Source: CAG-238 sp963601575
Lineage (GTDB): Bacteria > Bacillota > Clostridia > Peptostreptococcales > Anaerovoracaceae
Length of the DNA: 32,766 nucleotides
Assembly: GCA_963601575.1 (NCBI GenBank)
Contig: CAVCFO010000016.1
Coordinates: 1 to 32,766, forward strand
Reading direction: 5' to 3'
In this document: positions 6,816 through 14,755 of the stretch, one piece after another
Position numbering within the stretch: the stretch's first letter is position 1
Layout of the letters: every line of letters begins with the position of its first letter
Program-made: the position numbers and the translations under genes
Notes under the pieces: generated by a model
Databases searched by the model: none
What the model saw: only the letters and a program-made list of their open reading frames with translations
Told to the model about the DNA's origin: nothing

Positions 6816-8840
6816 CTAATTATAATTTGTCCATGTTCTGCAGGCGTATTTGCACTGCTTCAGTGCCGACTGGCTTACCAGGTTTCCGTCAGCGTCATAA
6901 ATTGCGACTCTTACCTTGTAATAGTACTTGGTTCCGGTGCTGCCATAGGTGTTAAGGTAGGTTTTTCCTGCCTTGGTTGCCTTTAGCTTGTAGCCTGAGG
7001 CTTTGCTCGTGGAACGATAGTATTTATATTTTACGGTATATCCCAGAGCTTTGAGTGCAGCTATGTCGTCGCTATCTGCTTTTGCCGTGATCTTGATATT
7101 GCCCTTTGAGGTCTTTGAAGAGGACGCGTTAAATGACATATCACTTAATATCTTTTCTGCCTTAGCTAGTGTTTCCGCATTGTCAGTACTGTCGGCACTC
7201 TCCGTAGCCACGCTCGTACTTGAATCGGTGCTTGCTTCAGTGCTTGAGCTTGTGCTAGAACTTGAGCTTGTGCTAGAGCTGGAACTTGTGCTTGTGCTCG
7301 TGCCTCCGCTAGAAGATGAGCCTCCGCCTCCGCCGCTGCTTCCGCTCGTCTGAGCCTGCGGCTGTGCAGGAGGCTGCTGTCCATTACCCTGTGCAGGAGG
7401 CTGCTGGCCACCTGCCTGACCGCCCGGCTGCCCTTGTTGCTGGCCGCCCGGCTGACCCGGCTGCCCCTGACCCTGAAGGCTAGTAGCCGCCTGGGCTGTT
7501 CCTACGCTTTGATTGTTCACATAAAGGGTATATGTGCTTCCCGTTTCAAGTTTATCTGAGGAGAATATTACATAGCCGGCATTTCTTACGGCTGTTGCAC
7601 TGTAGATGGTGCTTCCGCTAGAATCCTTGATTGTGATGGTGCTTCCTGCCGTGACCATGCCTGCAGACGCACCTCCCATTTGCCCTCCGTTTGTACCGAA
7701 TGCGATGACTGCCTGGCCCTGGCTCATATTAACACCCATGCCGGAGGCGCCAACTCCGAGGACTGTTCCGCCTGTGATACTCAGCGTTCCGTCGCAGTCA
7801 AGAGGCTGGTTGTCACCGCTTGAAGCCGAGAATATTTTGACCGTGCCACCTGAGATTGTGAGCGCGCCGTTGGAGTCGATTCCGTCGCCTTTTTCGGTGT
7901 CGATTCTGACATTGCCGCCGGAAATCTCTATTTTGAAATCATAATTTTCAAGATCCGAGTTCGCAGCATTCATGCCGTCATCTTCGGATGTTATGTCAAT
8001 GTTACCTGAGTAAATATTAAGCTCTGCCGCCTCAAGTCCTTCATAGGCTTCTGTTACGGTGATTGTAGGGCCATCGGTTCCGGCTTTTCCTATATTCATA
8101 ACATAGTCGCAGTGGATCGCATCATCTTCTGCGCTTATCGTGATATTACCGCTCAGAATATTGAGCTTCTGCTCTGCGTTTATACCGTCATTTACATTAG
8201 CGGTTATATTCAAAGTCACGTTTTGAATTGTCAGAGAAGCGTCCCCTTCCTCATCGGTGGTCGCACCCGATTTGATTCCGTTTTTACCGTTGGCAGTTAT
8301 CTTGATGGTACCCGTGCCTCCGATGGTGACCTTTGAACCGTCTTTACATTTTATAACGGCATTTTCTGCATCTTCATTGTCCGGATAATTATCATCGTTA
8401 TTTGCTGCAGAGTCTGTCAGGCTGTTTGTCGTGCCTGCGGCTGCGATGATTGTAACCTCGGTGCTTTTGTTGCAGGAGATCGGCGCGGTCGCAGAGCTTG
8501 TCAGGGTTAGACCGTTAAGAACAAGGATTACATCTTTAGTCTCTTTTTTTATCTTGATGGAGCCATCGGTGCAGCTTCCCGAAACTATATAGGTTCCTGC
8601 CTCATTGATGGTAAGAGCAGTACCGGATACCTTGTAACCGGTATAATCACCCTCAGTAACAGTAATCTCTGAGCCTGAGAAAACAAAGCTTGTCGCCCCG
8701 GCTTCCACATATTTGGTCACCTCATATTCTGATGCCGCATAAGCCGCGCTTTCCTGCGGCATCATAGGAGCAAACACCAGCAGAAGTGATAAGATCAGTG
8801 CAAGTGCTATCCCGCTAAACATTCTTTTGTGTTTATTCAT
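6816..8840 (-). CDS. Secreted Cthe_2159-type carbohydrate-binding beta-helix protein with Fn3-like tail
   Basis: A 674-residue secreted protein. Residues 1-35 are a signal peptide (charged start, then a leucine-rich core, cleavage near AYA-AS). Residues about 40-445 form a repetitive right-handed beta-helix of the Cthe_2159/DUF4353 kind, with recurring rungs such as DGINAEQKLNILSGNITIS and GDGIDSNGALTISGG; relatives bind cellulose or pectin-like acidic polysaccharides through acidic, metal-binding loops. Residues about 446-500 are a Gln/Gly/Pro linker, about 500-540 a Ser/Thr-rich tract, and about 555-674 an Fn3-like domain with repeated tyrosines. There is no LPXTG motif. It is divergent from a VTC-domain and a DUF4956 gene, a known genomic association. 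It probably lies outside the cell in adhesion or matrix binding. The promoter lies in the shared operator region at 8875-8955. Confidence 0.85.
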   Translation of the reverse strand: MNKHKRMFSGIALALILSLLLVFAPMMPQESAAYAASEYEVTKYVEAGATSFVFSGSEITVTEGDYTGYKVSGTALTINEAGTYIVSGSCTDGSIKIKKETKDVILVLNGLTLTSSATAPISCNKSTEVTIIAAAGTTNSLTDSAANNDDNYPDNEDAENAVIKCKDGSKVTIGGTGTIKITANGKNGIKSGATTDEEGDASLTIQNVTLNITANVNDGINAEQKLNILSGNITISAEDDAIHCDYVMNIGKAGTDGPTITVTEAYEGLEAAELNIYSGNIDITSEDDGMNAANSDLENYDFKIEISGGNVRIDTEKGDGIDSNGALTISGGTVKIFSASSGDNQPLDCDGTLSITGGTVLGVGASGMGVNMSQGQAVIAFGTNGGQMGGASAGMVTAGSTITIKDSSGSTIYSATAVRNAGYVIFSSDKLETGSTYTLYVNNQSVGTAQAATSLQGQGQPGQPGGQQQGQPGGQAGGQQPPAQGNGQQPPAQPQAQTSGSSGGGGGSSSSGGTSTSTSSSSSTSSSSSTSSSTEASTDSSTSVATESADSTDNAETLAKAEKILSDMSFNASSSKTSKGNIKITAKADSDDIAALKALGYTVKYKYYRSTSKASGYKLKATKAGKTYLNTYGSTGTKYYYKVRVAIYDADGNLVSQSALKQCKYACRTWTNYN

Positions 8841-8874
8841 TTTGATTAACCTCTCTTTCTTAAACTGTGACCTT

Positions 8875-8955
8875 AGTGTAGCAGGCCGACTTAAAGCTTA
8901 CCTAAAGGAAAAAATTAAATTTCTTTAGGTACGTTTTAGGTTGGATCTATATAAT
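8875..8955. promoter_or_regulatory. Symmetric divergent operator with 11-bp-spaced direct repeats (OmpR/PhoB type)
   Basis: On the plus strand CTTTAGGT (8923-8930) and TTTTAGGT (8934-8941) are direct repeats with an 11-bp period; TATAAT (8950-8955) starts 8 bp after the second. On the minus strand CTTTAGGT (8907-8900) and CTTTAAGT (8896-8889) repeat with the same 11-bp period, and TACACT (8880-8875) again starts 8 bp after the second. Repeats placed one helical turn apart that replace the -35 are typical of OmpR/PhoB-family response regulators acting as activators. Both divergent transcripts are therefore probably controlled together by one two-component system encoded elsewhere. Confidence 0.75.
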
Positions 8956-8982
8956 CTGAAAAAAGAAAAGGAGGTCATTGAT

Positions 8983-9708
8983 ATGGCAGACATAATCCAG
9001 ACAAATTTCAAAAGATACGAAAAGAAATATATGCTGAATAGGCGCCAGCAGGAAAATTTGATGAAACAGATAATGCCCTATATAAAGGAAGATAAATTCG
9101 GCAAATACACGATATGCAACATATATTATGATACTGAGGACTGGGAACTGATAAGGCGGTCGATACAAAAACCCGTATACAAAGAAAAACTCAGGGTCAG
9201 AAGCTACGGAGTACCCGCAGACGATGGCAAGGCTTTTATAGAAATCAAGAAAAAATATAAAGGCATAGTATATAAAAGAAGAATTACTGCGGAGGCAAAG
9301 GATGTGCAGGAAATACTGAGCGGGGCAAGCGGCGTTGAAATAAAAAAGAGCGACGAACAGATTAGAAATGAAATCATGTGGTTTCAAAATTTTTATCGCA
9401 CGCAGCCCAGAATTTTTATAGGATATGACAGGCAGGCTTTTGCGGGGATCCAGGATAGCGGCCTCAGAATCACCTTTGACACAAATTTGAGATGGAGAGA
9501 CGAGGAGCTTGACCTAAGATGCGGGGATTACGGCAAGCCTGTGTTGCAGGATGAGCAGGTTTTGATGGAAATCAAAATGCCGGGGACTTGTCCTCTGTGG
9601 CTGGCTCATATACTCAACGAAGACAGGATTTATCCGACTTCGTTTTCCAAATATGGCACATGCTACAAAAACTTTATCATAAACAGGGAGGAAATTTTAA
9701 GTGCTTAG
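8983..9708 (+). CDS. VTC-domain (polyphosphate polymerase-like) protein
   Basis: A 241-residue protein with the VTC catalytic-domain signature. Basic strands typical of a triphosphate tunnel are visible: KRYEKKYML (residues 9-17), EKLRVRSYG, IEIKKKYKGIVYKRR, then VLMEIKMPG and a C-terminal FSKYGTCYKN. In yeast the VTC domain makes polyphosphate; the function of bacterial stand-alone versions is less certain. I choose ATG 8983 because AAAGGAGGT ends 7 bp upstream; an upstream TTG at 8941 overlaps the operator and -10. The stop overlaps the next gene by 8 bp, so the two are translationally coupled. The usual partner CotH kinase gene is not in the window. Confidence 0.87.
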   Translation: MADIIQTNFKRYEKKYMLNRRQQENLMKQIMPYIKEDKFGKYTICNIYYDTEDWELIRRSIQKPVYKEKLRVRSYGVPADDGKAFIEIKKKYKGIVYKRRITAEAKDVQEILSGASGVEIKKSDEQIRNEIMWFQNFYRTQPRIFIGYDRQAFAGIQDSGLRITFDTNLRWRDEELDLRCGDYGKPVLQDEQVLMEIKMPGTCPLWLAHILNEDRIYPTSFSKYGTCYKNFIINREEILSA

Positions 9709-10363
9709 TTCAATTATTCAATCAGAAATAACAATGTCAACATTCCTTATATGCACGGGAGCATCGCTAGTTCTGGGAATGGGAATCGCTTTAATCAGTA
9801 TGTTCAAAACAAAATACAGTCAGAGCTTTGCATTTACCCTTGCAACCATGCCGGCGGTGGTGCAGATTATCATAATGCTGGTAAATGGCAATATCGGCGC
9901 AGGTGTCGCGGTCGCGGGAGCATTCAGCCTTGTCCGCTTCCGTTCGGCTCCGGGCAGCGCCAGAGAAATAGGCTCCATATTCCTTGCAATGGCAACGGGA
10001 CTTGCCACCGGTATGGGCTATGTTGCAATAGCCGGAATATTCTTTGTGATCATGGCGGCATTTATGATGGCGCTGACAGCAGCGGGATTTGGCAGCGGCA
10101 GCACGGGCGAGCGGATACTCAAAATAACCATACCGGAGAACCTTGATTATGAGGGGCTGTTTGACGATCTCTTCGAAAAATATACGGAATCCGCGACCCT
10201 CGAAAGGGTAAAAATGACAAACGTAGGTACCATGTACGAACTTAGCTATGATATCAAACTTAAAAAAGACAACGTGCCAAAGGAATTTATAGATCAGTTA
10301 AGATGCAGAAACGGCAATCTGAATATAGTTTGCAGCAGAGCCGAGGCAAAGGAGAGCCTATAG
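9701..10363 (+). CDS. DUF4956 membrane protein
   Basis: A 220-residue protein of the DUF4956 family. Three to four hydrophobic segments occupy roughly residues 10-135, with a family-typical segment reading GAFSLVRFRSAPGSAREIGSIFLAMATGLATGMG near 76-110. The remaining 85 residues form a soluble cytoplasmic tail (ILKITIPENLDYEGLFDDL onward). The start is GTG 9701, inside the end of the VTC gene, after AGGGAGG. DUF4956 genes commonly sit beside VTC and Cthe_2159 or CotH genes, as here. It may form the membrane part of a polyphosphate- or surface-linked machine; its biochemical function is not known. Confidence 0.87.
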   Translation: MLSSIIQSEITMSTFLICTGASLVLGMGIALISMFKTKYSQSFAFTLATMPAVVQIIIMLVNGNIGAGVAVAGAFSLVRFRSAPGSAREIGSIFLAMATGLATGMGYVAIAGIFFVIMAAFMMALTAAGFGSGSTGERILKITIPENLDYEGLFDDLFEKYTESATLERVKMTNVGTMYELSYDIKLKKDNVPKEFIDQLRCRNGNLNIVCSRAEAKESL

Positions 10364-10404
10364 AAGCCTGCCGTGGTAAAGAAGAGCCTTTAGAAGCCTT
10401 GCGT
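10345..10404 (+). repeat. 30-bp tandem duplication at the end of the DUF4956 gene
   Basis: 10345-10374 and 10375-10404 are adjacent 30-bp copies that match at 25 of 30 positions, each containing AGAGCCT and TAGAAGCCT. The first copy includes the DUF4956 stop codon at 10361-10363. The second copy supplies TTGCGT, the -35 of the next promoter. Confidence 0.8.
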
Positions 10405-10427
10405 TAAATGCCGATTTGAGATATAAT
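10399..10427 (+). promoter_or_regulatory. Promoter of the tocopherol-cyclase-like gene
   Basis: TTGCGT (10399-10404), a 17-bp gap and TATAAT (10422-10427) precede ATG 10464. The -35 lies in the second copy of the local 30-bp duplication. Confidence 0.6.
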
Positions 10428-10463
10428 AGAAAAAACTTAGGCACAGGCACAAGAGGTAGCAAA

Positions 10464-11585
10464 ATGTCTTTTAACAAACATGATATAAGCCGCAACGCCT
10501 GTCAGCTGTTCGGCGGGCAGGCGAGGCAGGGCTATGACTGGTGGTGGCATTCTTTCACGGCGCGGAATGCAAAGACCGGAGAAGAAAAGCCTTTCTTCGC
10601 GGAGTTTTTTCTATGCAATCCCGATTTGGGAGGCAGCTCGCCGCTGCTTGGGCAGCTTCCTGAGAACAAGGCAAAGGGCATTCGCCCGTCCTATCTGATG
10701 GTAAAACTCGGCTGCTGGGGCGAGGATGCCGTGCAGCTGCACCGTTTTTTCGCGTGGGATGATATAAAAGTGGACTTTGGCATTCCGTTTTCGGTATCCG
10801 CAGAGGAATGCGAGCTTGGAGAAAACATGCTGAAAGCCCATGTGAAAATCACCGCCGAAGAGGCAAAGGCTCATCCCGAATGGATGTGCGGCGCAGGAGA
10901 AATAACCATGGAACTTGCGCTCAGCAAGATTACCGCATTTAATGTAGGCTACGGCGCAGGCAGGCTTTTCCGCAAGCTGCAGCTGTTCGAAATGTTCTGG
11001 CACGCAGAGGGCATGAAAACAAAATTTGAGGGAACCGTAACGCTTAACGGCGAAAGATACATAGTCCGGCCGGAAACTTCCTATGGATATGCCGACAAGA
11101 ACTGGGGAAAGAACTTTACCTCGCCTTGGGTCTGGCTATCCTCAAATAATCTGACAAGCGAGCTGACGGGCAAAAAATTATCAGACAGCGTCTTTGACAT
11201 CGGCGGAGGCTGCCCGAAGGTAGGCCCTATCAGGCTTCCGCGCAAGCTCCTTTCGGCATTTTGGCATGAGGGCAGAGCCTACGAGTTCAACTTCTCGAAG
11301 CTTTGGACATTTTGCAAAACGAAATTTGACTGCCGTGAGGAAGCAGGCCGCATCCTATGGCATGTGGAGCAGACCGCGGCAGGATGCCGCATGGTAACAG
11401 ACGTCGTATGCGAGAAAAAAGATATGCTCCTTGTAAACTACGAATCACCGGACGGAGAAAAACGCCACAACAGGCTCTGGAACGGCGGCAACGGCAAGGG
11501 AACAATCGAGCTTTATCATCGCGGGAAATTAGTAGACAGGGTTCATGCCGAAAATATCGGCTGCGAATACGGAGAGTATTGTTAA
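10464..11585 (+). CDS. Tocopherol cyclase/CrtC-like lipocalin-type protein
   Basis: A 373-residue protein with features of the tocopherol cyclase and CrtC hydratase-like group. The N terminus has YDWWWHSFTA and the centre has the conserved YGYADKNWGKNFTSPWVWLSSN (about residues 205-226). Clostridial members are conserved but uncharacterised; a plant-type tocopherol function is not expected in an anaerobe. No signal peptide or membrane segment is seen. The frame is open upstream to a TTG at 10416, but ATG 10464 is preferred because it follows an AGAGG and lies downstream of the promoter. proC follows 26 bp after the stop, so the two are probably co-transcribed. Substrate unknown; a lipid or terpenoid ligand is a guess. 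Confidence 0.72.
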   Translation: MSFNKHDISRNACQLFGGQARQGYDWWWHSFTARNAKTGEEKPFFAEFFLCNPDLGGSSPLLGQLPENKAKGIRPSYLMVKLGCWGEDAVQLHRFFAWDDIKVDFGIPFSVSAEECELGENMLKAHVKITAEEAKAHPEWMCGAGEITMELALSKITAFNVGYGAGRLFRKLQLFEMFWHAEGMKTKFEGTVTLNGERYIVRPETSYGYADKNWGKNFTSPWVWLSSNNLTSELTGKKLSDSVFDIGGGCPKVGPIRLPRKLLSAFWHEGRAYEFNFSKLWTFCKTKFDCREEAGRILWHVEQTAAGCRMVTDVVCEKKDMLLVNYESPDGEKRHNRLWNGGNGKGTIELYHRGKLVDRVHAENIGCEYGEYC

Positions 11586-11611
11586 AAGAAGATACATAGG
11601 AGTGCATACAA

Positions 11612-12388
11612 ATGAAGAAAATAGGATTTGTCGGAATGGGGAACATGGCGCAGGCGCTGGCAATGGGATTTTTGCGTAGCGGAAAAGAAAGCCCGGAGGA
11701 GATTTTCGCCTTTGCCCCGAACCAAAAGAAATTAAGAGAAAACGCAAAGCGCATCGGGTTTGTCCCTTGCGAATCGGCGAGAGAGGCGATAGAAAAGTCG
11801 GAGCTTATATTCATAGCCTGCAAGCCTTATCAAGTCCAAGATGTTCTGGAGGAAAATCGCGAGGCGCTGGCAGGAAAGGTGATCGTAAACGTGGCTTACG
11901 GCTGGACTCTGGACAAGGCACTCCCTTTTTTGCAGGAAAACACGCATTATCTGCACATCGTTCCAAATACTCCGGTTTCGATATGCAGCGGGATACTACT
12001 TGCGGAAGAAGCAAACACCTTGGGCGAGGACGAGCCTTGGGTTTGCAAGCTTCTCAGCTCGGCAGGCGAATATGTAAAGCTACCTACACATTTGATCGGC
12101 GCCGCAAACGCGGTGGCAGGCTGCGGACCTGCATTTATCGCCATGATGATCGAGGCGCTGGGAGACGCAGGCGTAAAACACGGTCTTTCGAGGGATCAGG
12201 CATATACCCTTGCTTCCGGCGTAATGGCAGGCACCGCCAAATTGCAAAAGGAATCGGGCCTTCACCCTGCGGTTTTGAAGGATCAGGTCTGCTCGCCGGG
12301 CGGACTTACGATTCGCGGAGTAGCGGCACTGGAAGAAGCAGGACTTCGGAATGCGATTATAAAGGCCGTGGACGCAACCTTTATTTAG
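11612..12388 (+). CDS. proC: Pyrroline-5-carboxylate reductase
   Basis: A 258-residue ProC, which reduces 1-pyrroline-5-carboxylate to proline with NAD(P)H in the cytoplasm. The Rossmann motif GFVGMGNMAQA is at residues 5-15. The family core is IVPNTPVSICSGI (about 114-126), and the C-terminal signature includes DQVCSPGGLTIRGVAALE, matching the conserved PGGTT-x-x-G-x-x-x-LE pattern. TAGGAG precedes the ATG. It follows the tocopherol-cyclase-like gene and ends at a bidirectional terminator. The neighbour has no obvious link to proline synthesis. Confidence 0.93.
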   Translation: MKKIGFVGMGNMAQALAMGFLRSGKESPEEIFAFAPNQKKLRENAKRIGFVPCESAREAIEKSELIFIACKPYQVQDVLEENREALAGKVIVNVAYGWTLDKALPFLQENTHYLHIVPNTPVSICSGILLAEEANTLGEDEPWVCKLLSSAGEYVKLPTHLIGAANAVAGCGPAFIAMMIEALGDAGVKHGLSRDQAYTLASGVMAGTAKLQKESGLHPAVLKDQVCSPGGLTIRGVAALEEAGLRNAIIKAVDATFI

Positions 12389-12411
12389 CCCGAATATTTA
12401 CTCTGAAAAGC

Positions 12412-12447
12412 AAAAGCCCCCGGAAATACCGAGGGCTGTTTATTTTG
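12412..12447. terminator. Bidirectional terminator between proC and hcp
   Basis: AGCCCCCGG (12415-12423) pairs with CCGAGGGCT (12429-12437), with one internal mismatch and a 5-nt loop. T-rich DNA follows on the plus strand (TGTTTATTTTG), and the complement of the A-rich left flank gives TTTTG on the minus strand. It can end both the proC and hcp transcripts, which converge here. Confidence 0.8.
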
Positions 12448-12497
12448 TCTTATAACACTACACTCTTAACTCTGTTTTTTCTTACTTGCCTGTTTCT

Positions 12498-14093
12498 TTA
12501 GCCGAGGATCGCCGCTAAATCCTCCTCAGGGGTCGTGGTAGGACCGATGTTGTAATGATCTACCAGGAAGTTAAGCACATTCGGCGAAACGAAGGCAGGA
12601 AGCGTCGGGCCAAGGCGAATATCCTTGATTCCAAGGTACAGCAGCGTAAGGAGAATGCAGACCGCTTTCTGTTCATACCAAGAGAGAATGATGGAAAGAG
12701 GCAGCTCGTTTACGCCGCAGCCGAATGCCTCCGCAAGGGCAAGGGCAACCTTGACCGCGCCGAAAGCGTCGTTGCACTGACCCATGTCCATAAGCCGCGG
12801 CAGCCCGCCGATTTCCCCTATATCGAGGTCGTTGAAGCGGAACTTTCCACAGGCACAGGTGAGAACGATGGTATCATCAGGAGTCTTTTTTACAAGCTCC
12901 GTATAGTAATTCCGTCCCGGTCTTGCGCCATCGCAGCCGCCAACCACGAAGAAATGGCGTATTGCGCCGCTTTTGACCGCGTCGATCACCTTATCTGCGA
13001 CGCTGAGCACCGTGCTGTGACCAAAGCCCGTGGTTACGCAGGTTCCGCCGTTGATGCCGGTAAACGCGGTATCCTCGGCATATCCGCCAAGGCTAAGAGC
13101 CTTTTCGATAACCGGACTAAAGTCCTTATCCTCGCCGATATGAACCATTTCAGGATAGGAAACCACCTCGGTGGTGAATACCCTGTCCTTGTAGCTGTCT
13201 TTCGGCGGCATCAGGCAGTTGGTGGTAAACAGAATCGGCGCCGGAATATTTGCAAATTCCTTTTGCTGATTCTGCCATGCGGTGCCGAAATTCCCCTTGA
13301 GGTGAGGATATTTTTTCAGCTCAGGATAGCCGTGGGCAGGGAGCATTTCGCTGTGGGTATAAATGTTGATACCCTTGTCCTTTGTCTGCTCAAGCAGCTG
13401 TTTCAGATCGTAAAGATCGTGACCGGAAATGACAATAAACGGGCCTTTTTCTACCGTAAGGGGCACCGCAGTCGGAACCGGATTTCCGAAAGTCTGCGTA
13501 TTGGCCTTGTCAAGCATTTCCATGCAGGCAAAGTTAACTTCACCGGTTTCGAGCACAATCGGAAGCAGCTCGTCCATGCCCCAGTCCTCGCCGATGGCAA
13601 AGAGGGCTTTCAGGAAGAATTTATTTACCCTTTCGTCGGTATATCCAAGCACTCCCGCATGATAGGCATAAGCCGCCATACCCTTGATTCCGAACAAAAT
13701 GAGGGATTTCAGGCTGCGTACATCTTCGTCTGCGTCCCAAAGCTTGCTCATATCGTAGTCGTCGGTTCTGCCGCAGGAAGATTCGCAAGCCCCGCAATTC
13801 GGGACGAGATTTTCCTTTTCTGCATGAACCTCGTCGATCAATTTTTTGATTGTCTCATCGTTAAAGTTTGCATTTGTAATCGTGGTAAAAAGACCCTTGA
13901 TTAGGAGCTTGTAGATATTTTCCGTGGCGCATCCGCCGGTGCCTGCTGCGCGGGCAAGTCCGATCAAAGCCCCAATGAGCTTATCCTGCAAATCCGAAAC
14001 TTCGTAATTTTTTCCGCATACGCCGGCATTTCCGGTGCAGCCTTTGCAGCCTACGGTCTGCTCGCATTGAAAACAAAACATTTTAGAATCCAT
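12498..14093 (-). CDS. hcp: Hydroxylamine reductase / hybrid cluster protein
   Basis: A 531-residue hybrid cluster protein. The N-terminal 4Fe-4S ligands are Cys7, Cys10, Cys19 and Cys25, in the spacing C-x2-C-x8-C-x5-C found in anaerobe-type Hcp. Ligands of the hybrid Fe-S-O cluster are recognisable in the later segments HSEMLPAHGYPEL, TTNCLMPP, GGCDGARPGRNYY and TCACGKFRFN. Hcp reduces hydroxylamine and nitric oxide and is used in nitrosative stress. AGGAGG precedes the start. It is divergent from a small membrane-protein gene and begins a run of redox-defence genes reaching desulfoferrodoxin at 17119. Its own promoter is not clear; an inverted repeat at 14164-14190 is a possible regulator site. 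Confidence 0.95.
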   Translation of the reverse strand: MDSKMFCFQCEQTVGCKGCTGNAGVCGKNYEVSDLQDKLIGALIGLARAAGTGGCATENIYKLLIKGLFTTITNANFNDETIKKLIDEVHAEKENLVPNCGACESSCGRTDDYDMSKLWDADEDVRSLKSLILFGIKGMAAYAYHAGVLGYTDERVNKFFLKALFAIGEDWGMDELLPIVLETGEVNFACMEMLDKANTQTFGNPVPTAVPLTVEKGPFIVISGHDLYDLKQLLEQTKDKGINIYTHSEMLPAHGYPELKKYPHLKGNFGTAWQNQQKEFANIPAPILFTTNCLMPPKDSYKDRVFTTEVVSYPEMVHIGEDKDFSPVIEKALSLGGYAEDTAFTGINGGTCVTTGFGHSTVLSVADKVIDAVKSGAIRHFFVVGGCDGARPGRNYYTELVKKTPDDTIVLTCACGKFRFNDLDIGEIGGLPRLMDMGQCNDAFGAVKVALALAEAFGCGVNELPLSIILSWYEQKAVCILLTLLYLGIKDIRLGPTLPAFVSPNVLNFLVDHYNIGPTTTPEEDLAAILG

Positions 14094-14163
14094 ATTCGGT
14101 TCCTCCTTTTACTTTGATTGAATAAGTTATTTTATTTTCGCTGATTTTATTTTCACCAAATTT

Positions 14164-14235
14164 TTCACAGGTGATTCTTGCTTTTGTGAACTCATTGTAT
14201 TATGATTATAATAGAAAGTATGTTGTTATGACAAC
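14164..14235 (+). promoter_or_regulatory. Promoter of the small membrane protein with flanking inverted repeats
   Basis: TTGTGA (14184-14189), a 17-bp gap and TATAAT (14207-14212) form a good promoter. TTCACA (14164-14169) and TGTGAA (14185-14190) are inverted 6-bp arms that overlap the -35 and lie in the region shared with divergent hcp. A second palindrome, GTTGT-TATG-ACAAC (14222-14235), lies just after the expected transcription start. The repeats could be operators, perhaps for a CRP/FNR-family regulator, but the spacing is not canonical. Confidence 0.5.
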
Positions 14236-14256
14236 GAAATGTACGGGAGGTAGAAA

Positions 14257-14448
14257 ATGAGAGTACTGAATTTTATCTTTGAAAATTGGCTGCTCCTTTT
14301 GTTTCCGGCAATTATAGTCTGCGGAATTATCATAAGAGCTGTCACCCATAAGCCATTTAGGGGTGACATCCCGCCGGTGGGAGTATTCGGGGACCTGCCG
14401 GAAAACGTTACAGGCATGAAAAAGCCTGATGGGAAAGTAGGCAAATAA
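14257..14448 (+). CDS. Small single-span membrane protein, unknown
   Basis: A 63-residue protein with a GGGAGG site and a good promoter. Residues about 10-28 (WLLLLFPAIIVCGIIIRAV) form one membrane segment, followed by a basic patch and a hydrophilic tail ending VTGMKKPDGKVGK. I do not recognise a family. It is divergent from hcp and upstream of other stress genes, so a role at the membrane under redox or nitrosative stress is possible but unsupported. Confidence 0.65.
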   Translation: MRVLNFIFENWLLLLFPAIIVCGIIIRAVTHKPFRGDIPPVGVFGDLPENVTGMKKPDGKVGK

Positions 14449-14491
14449 AAATGCGAATATGAATATTACTGCGAGGGCGCTAGCCGTCGCG

Positions 14492-14692
14492 CTATTTCAG
14501 CGACTTATAGTAGAGCATACAGTGGCAATAGCCCTCAAAGGTCGGGTCTTTGATCTGCTCCCTAAACTCCTCGCACATACATTTGGTGGCTTCCGTGCGC
14601 TCCAAACGGCACGGGCAGTAGCCGCCGGTCTTTTCGAGCCCTTCTTTTACGGTTTTTACGATTTCCTCGTTCGGATTTAGTGTTATCTTCAT
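14492..14692 (-). CDS. Ferredoxin:thioredoxin reductase catalytic-domain-like protein
   Basis: A 66-residue protein with three paired-cysteine motifs, CPC, CMC and CHC, spaced 9 and 15 residues apart. They correspond to the cysteines of the catalytic beta subunit of ferredoxin:thioredoxin reductase, which holds a 4Fe-4S cluster beside a redox-active disulfide. Surrounding text such as GGYCPCRLERTEATKCMCEEF and GYCHCMLYYKS is typical of stand-alone anaerobe versions. I choose ATG 14692 because GGAGGT lies 8 bp upstream; an earlier in-frame start at 14722 lacks a site. No variable-chain partner is nearby, so it may use a different partner to reduce thioredoxin-like proteins with ferredoxin electrons. 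Confidence 0.82.
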   Translation of the reverse strand: MKITLNPNEEIVKTVKEGLEKTGGYCPCRLERTEATKCMCEEFREQIKDPTFEGYCHCMLYYKSLK

Positions 14693-14755
14693 TTTGCATG
14701 ACCTCCATTTATATGACCTCAATTCTTATCAGGCTTTCGCGACTGATCTGATTTT

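Noticed and set aside
11767..12501. 244-residue plus-strand frame overlapping proC
   Set aside because: It is an alternative frame of proC and reads through the terminator with basic, low-complexity sequence.
12555..13904. A 449-residue open frame on the plus strand inside hcp
   Set aside because: It is fully antisense to hcp, which has clear Fe-S motifs and a ribosome binding site. The plus-strand product shows no family motif and lacks a start signal.
14164..14190. Inverted repeat as a definite CRP/FNR or HcpR operator for hcp
   Set aside because: The arms TTCACA/TGTGAA face the wrong way and are 15 bp apart, unlike TGTGA-N6-TCACA. It is kept only as a weak regulatory note.
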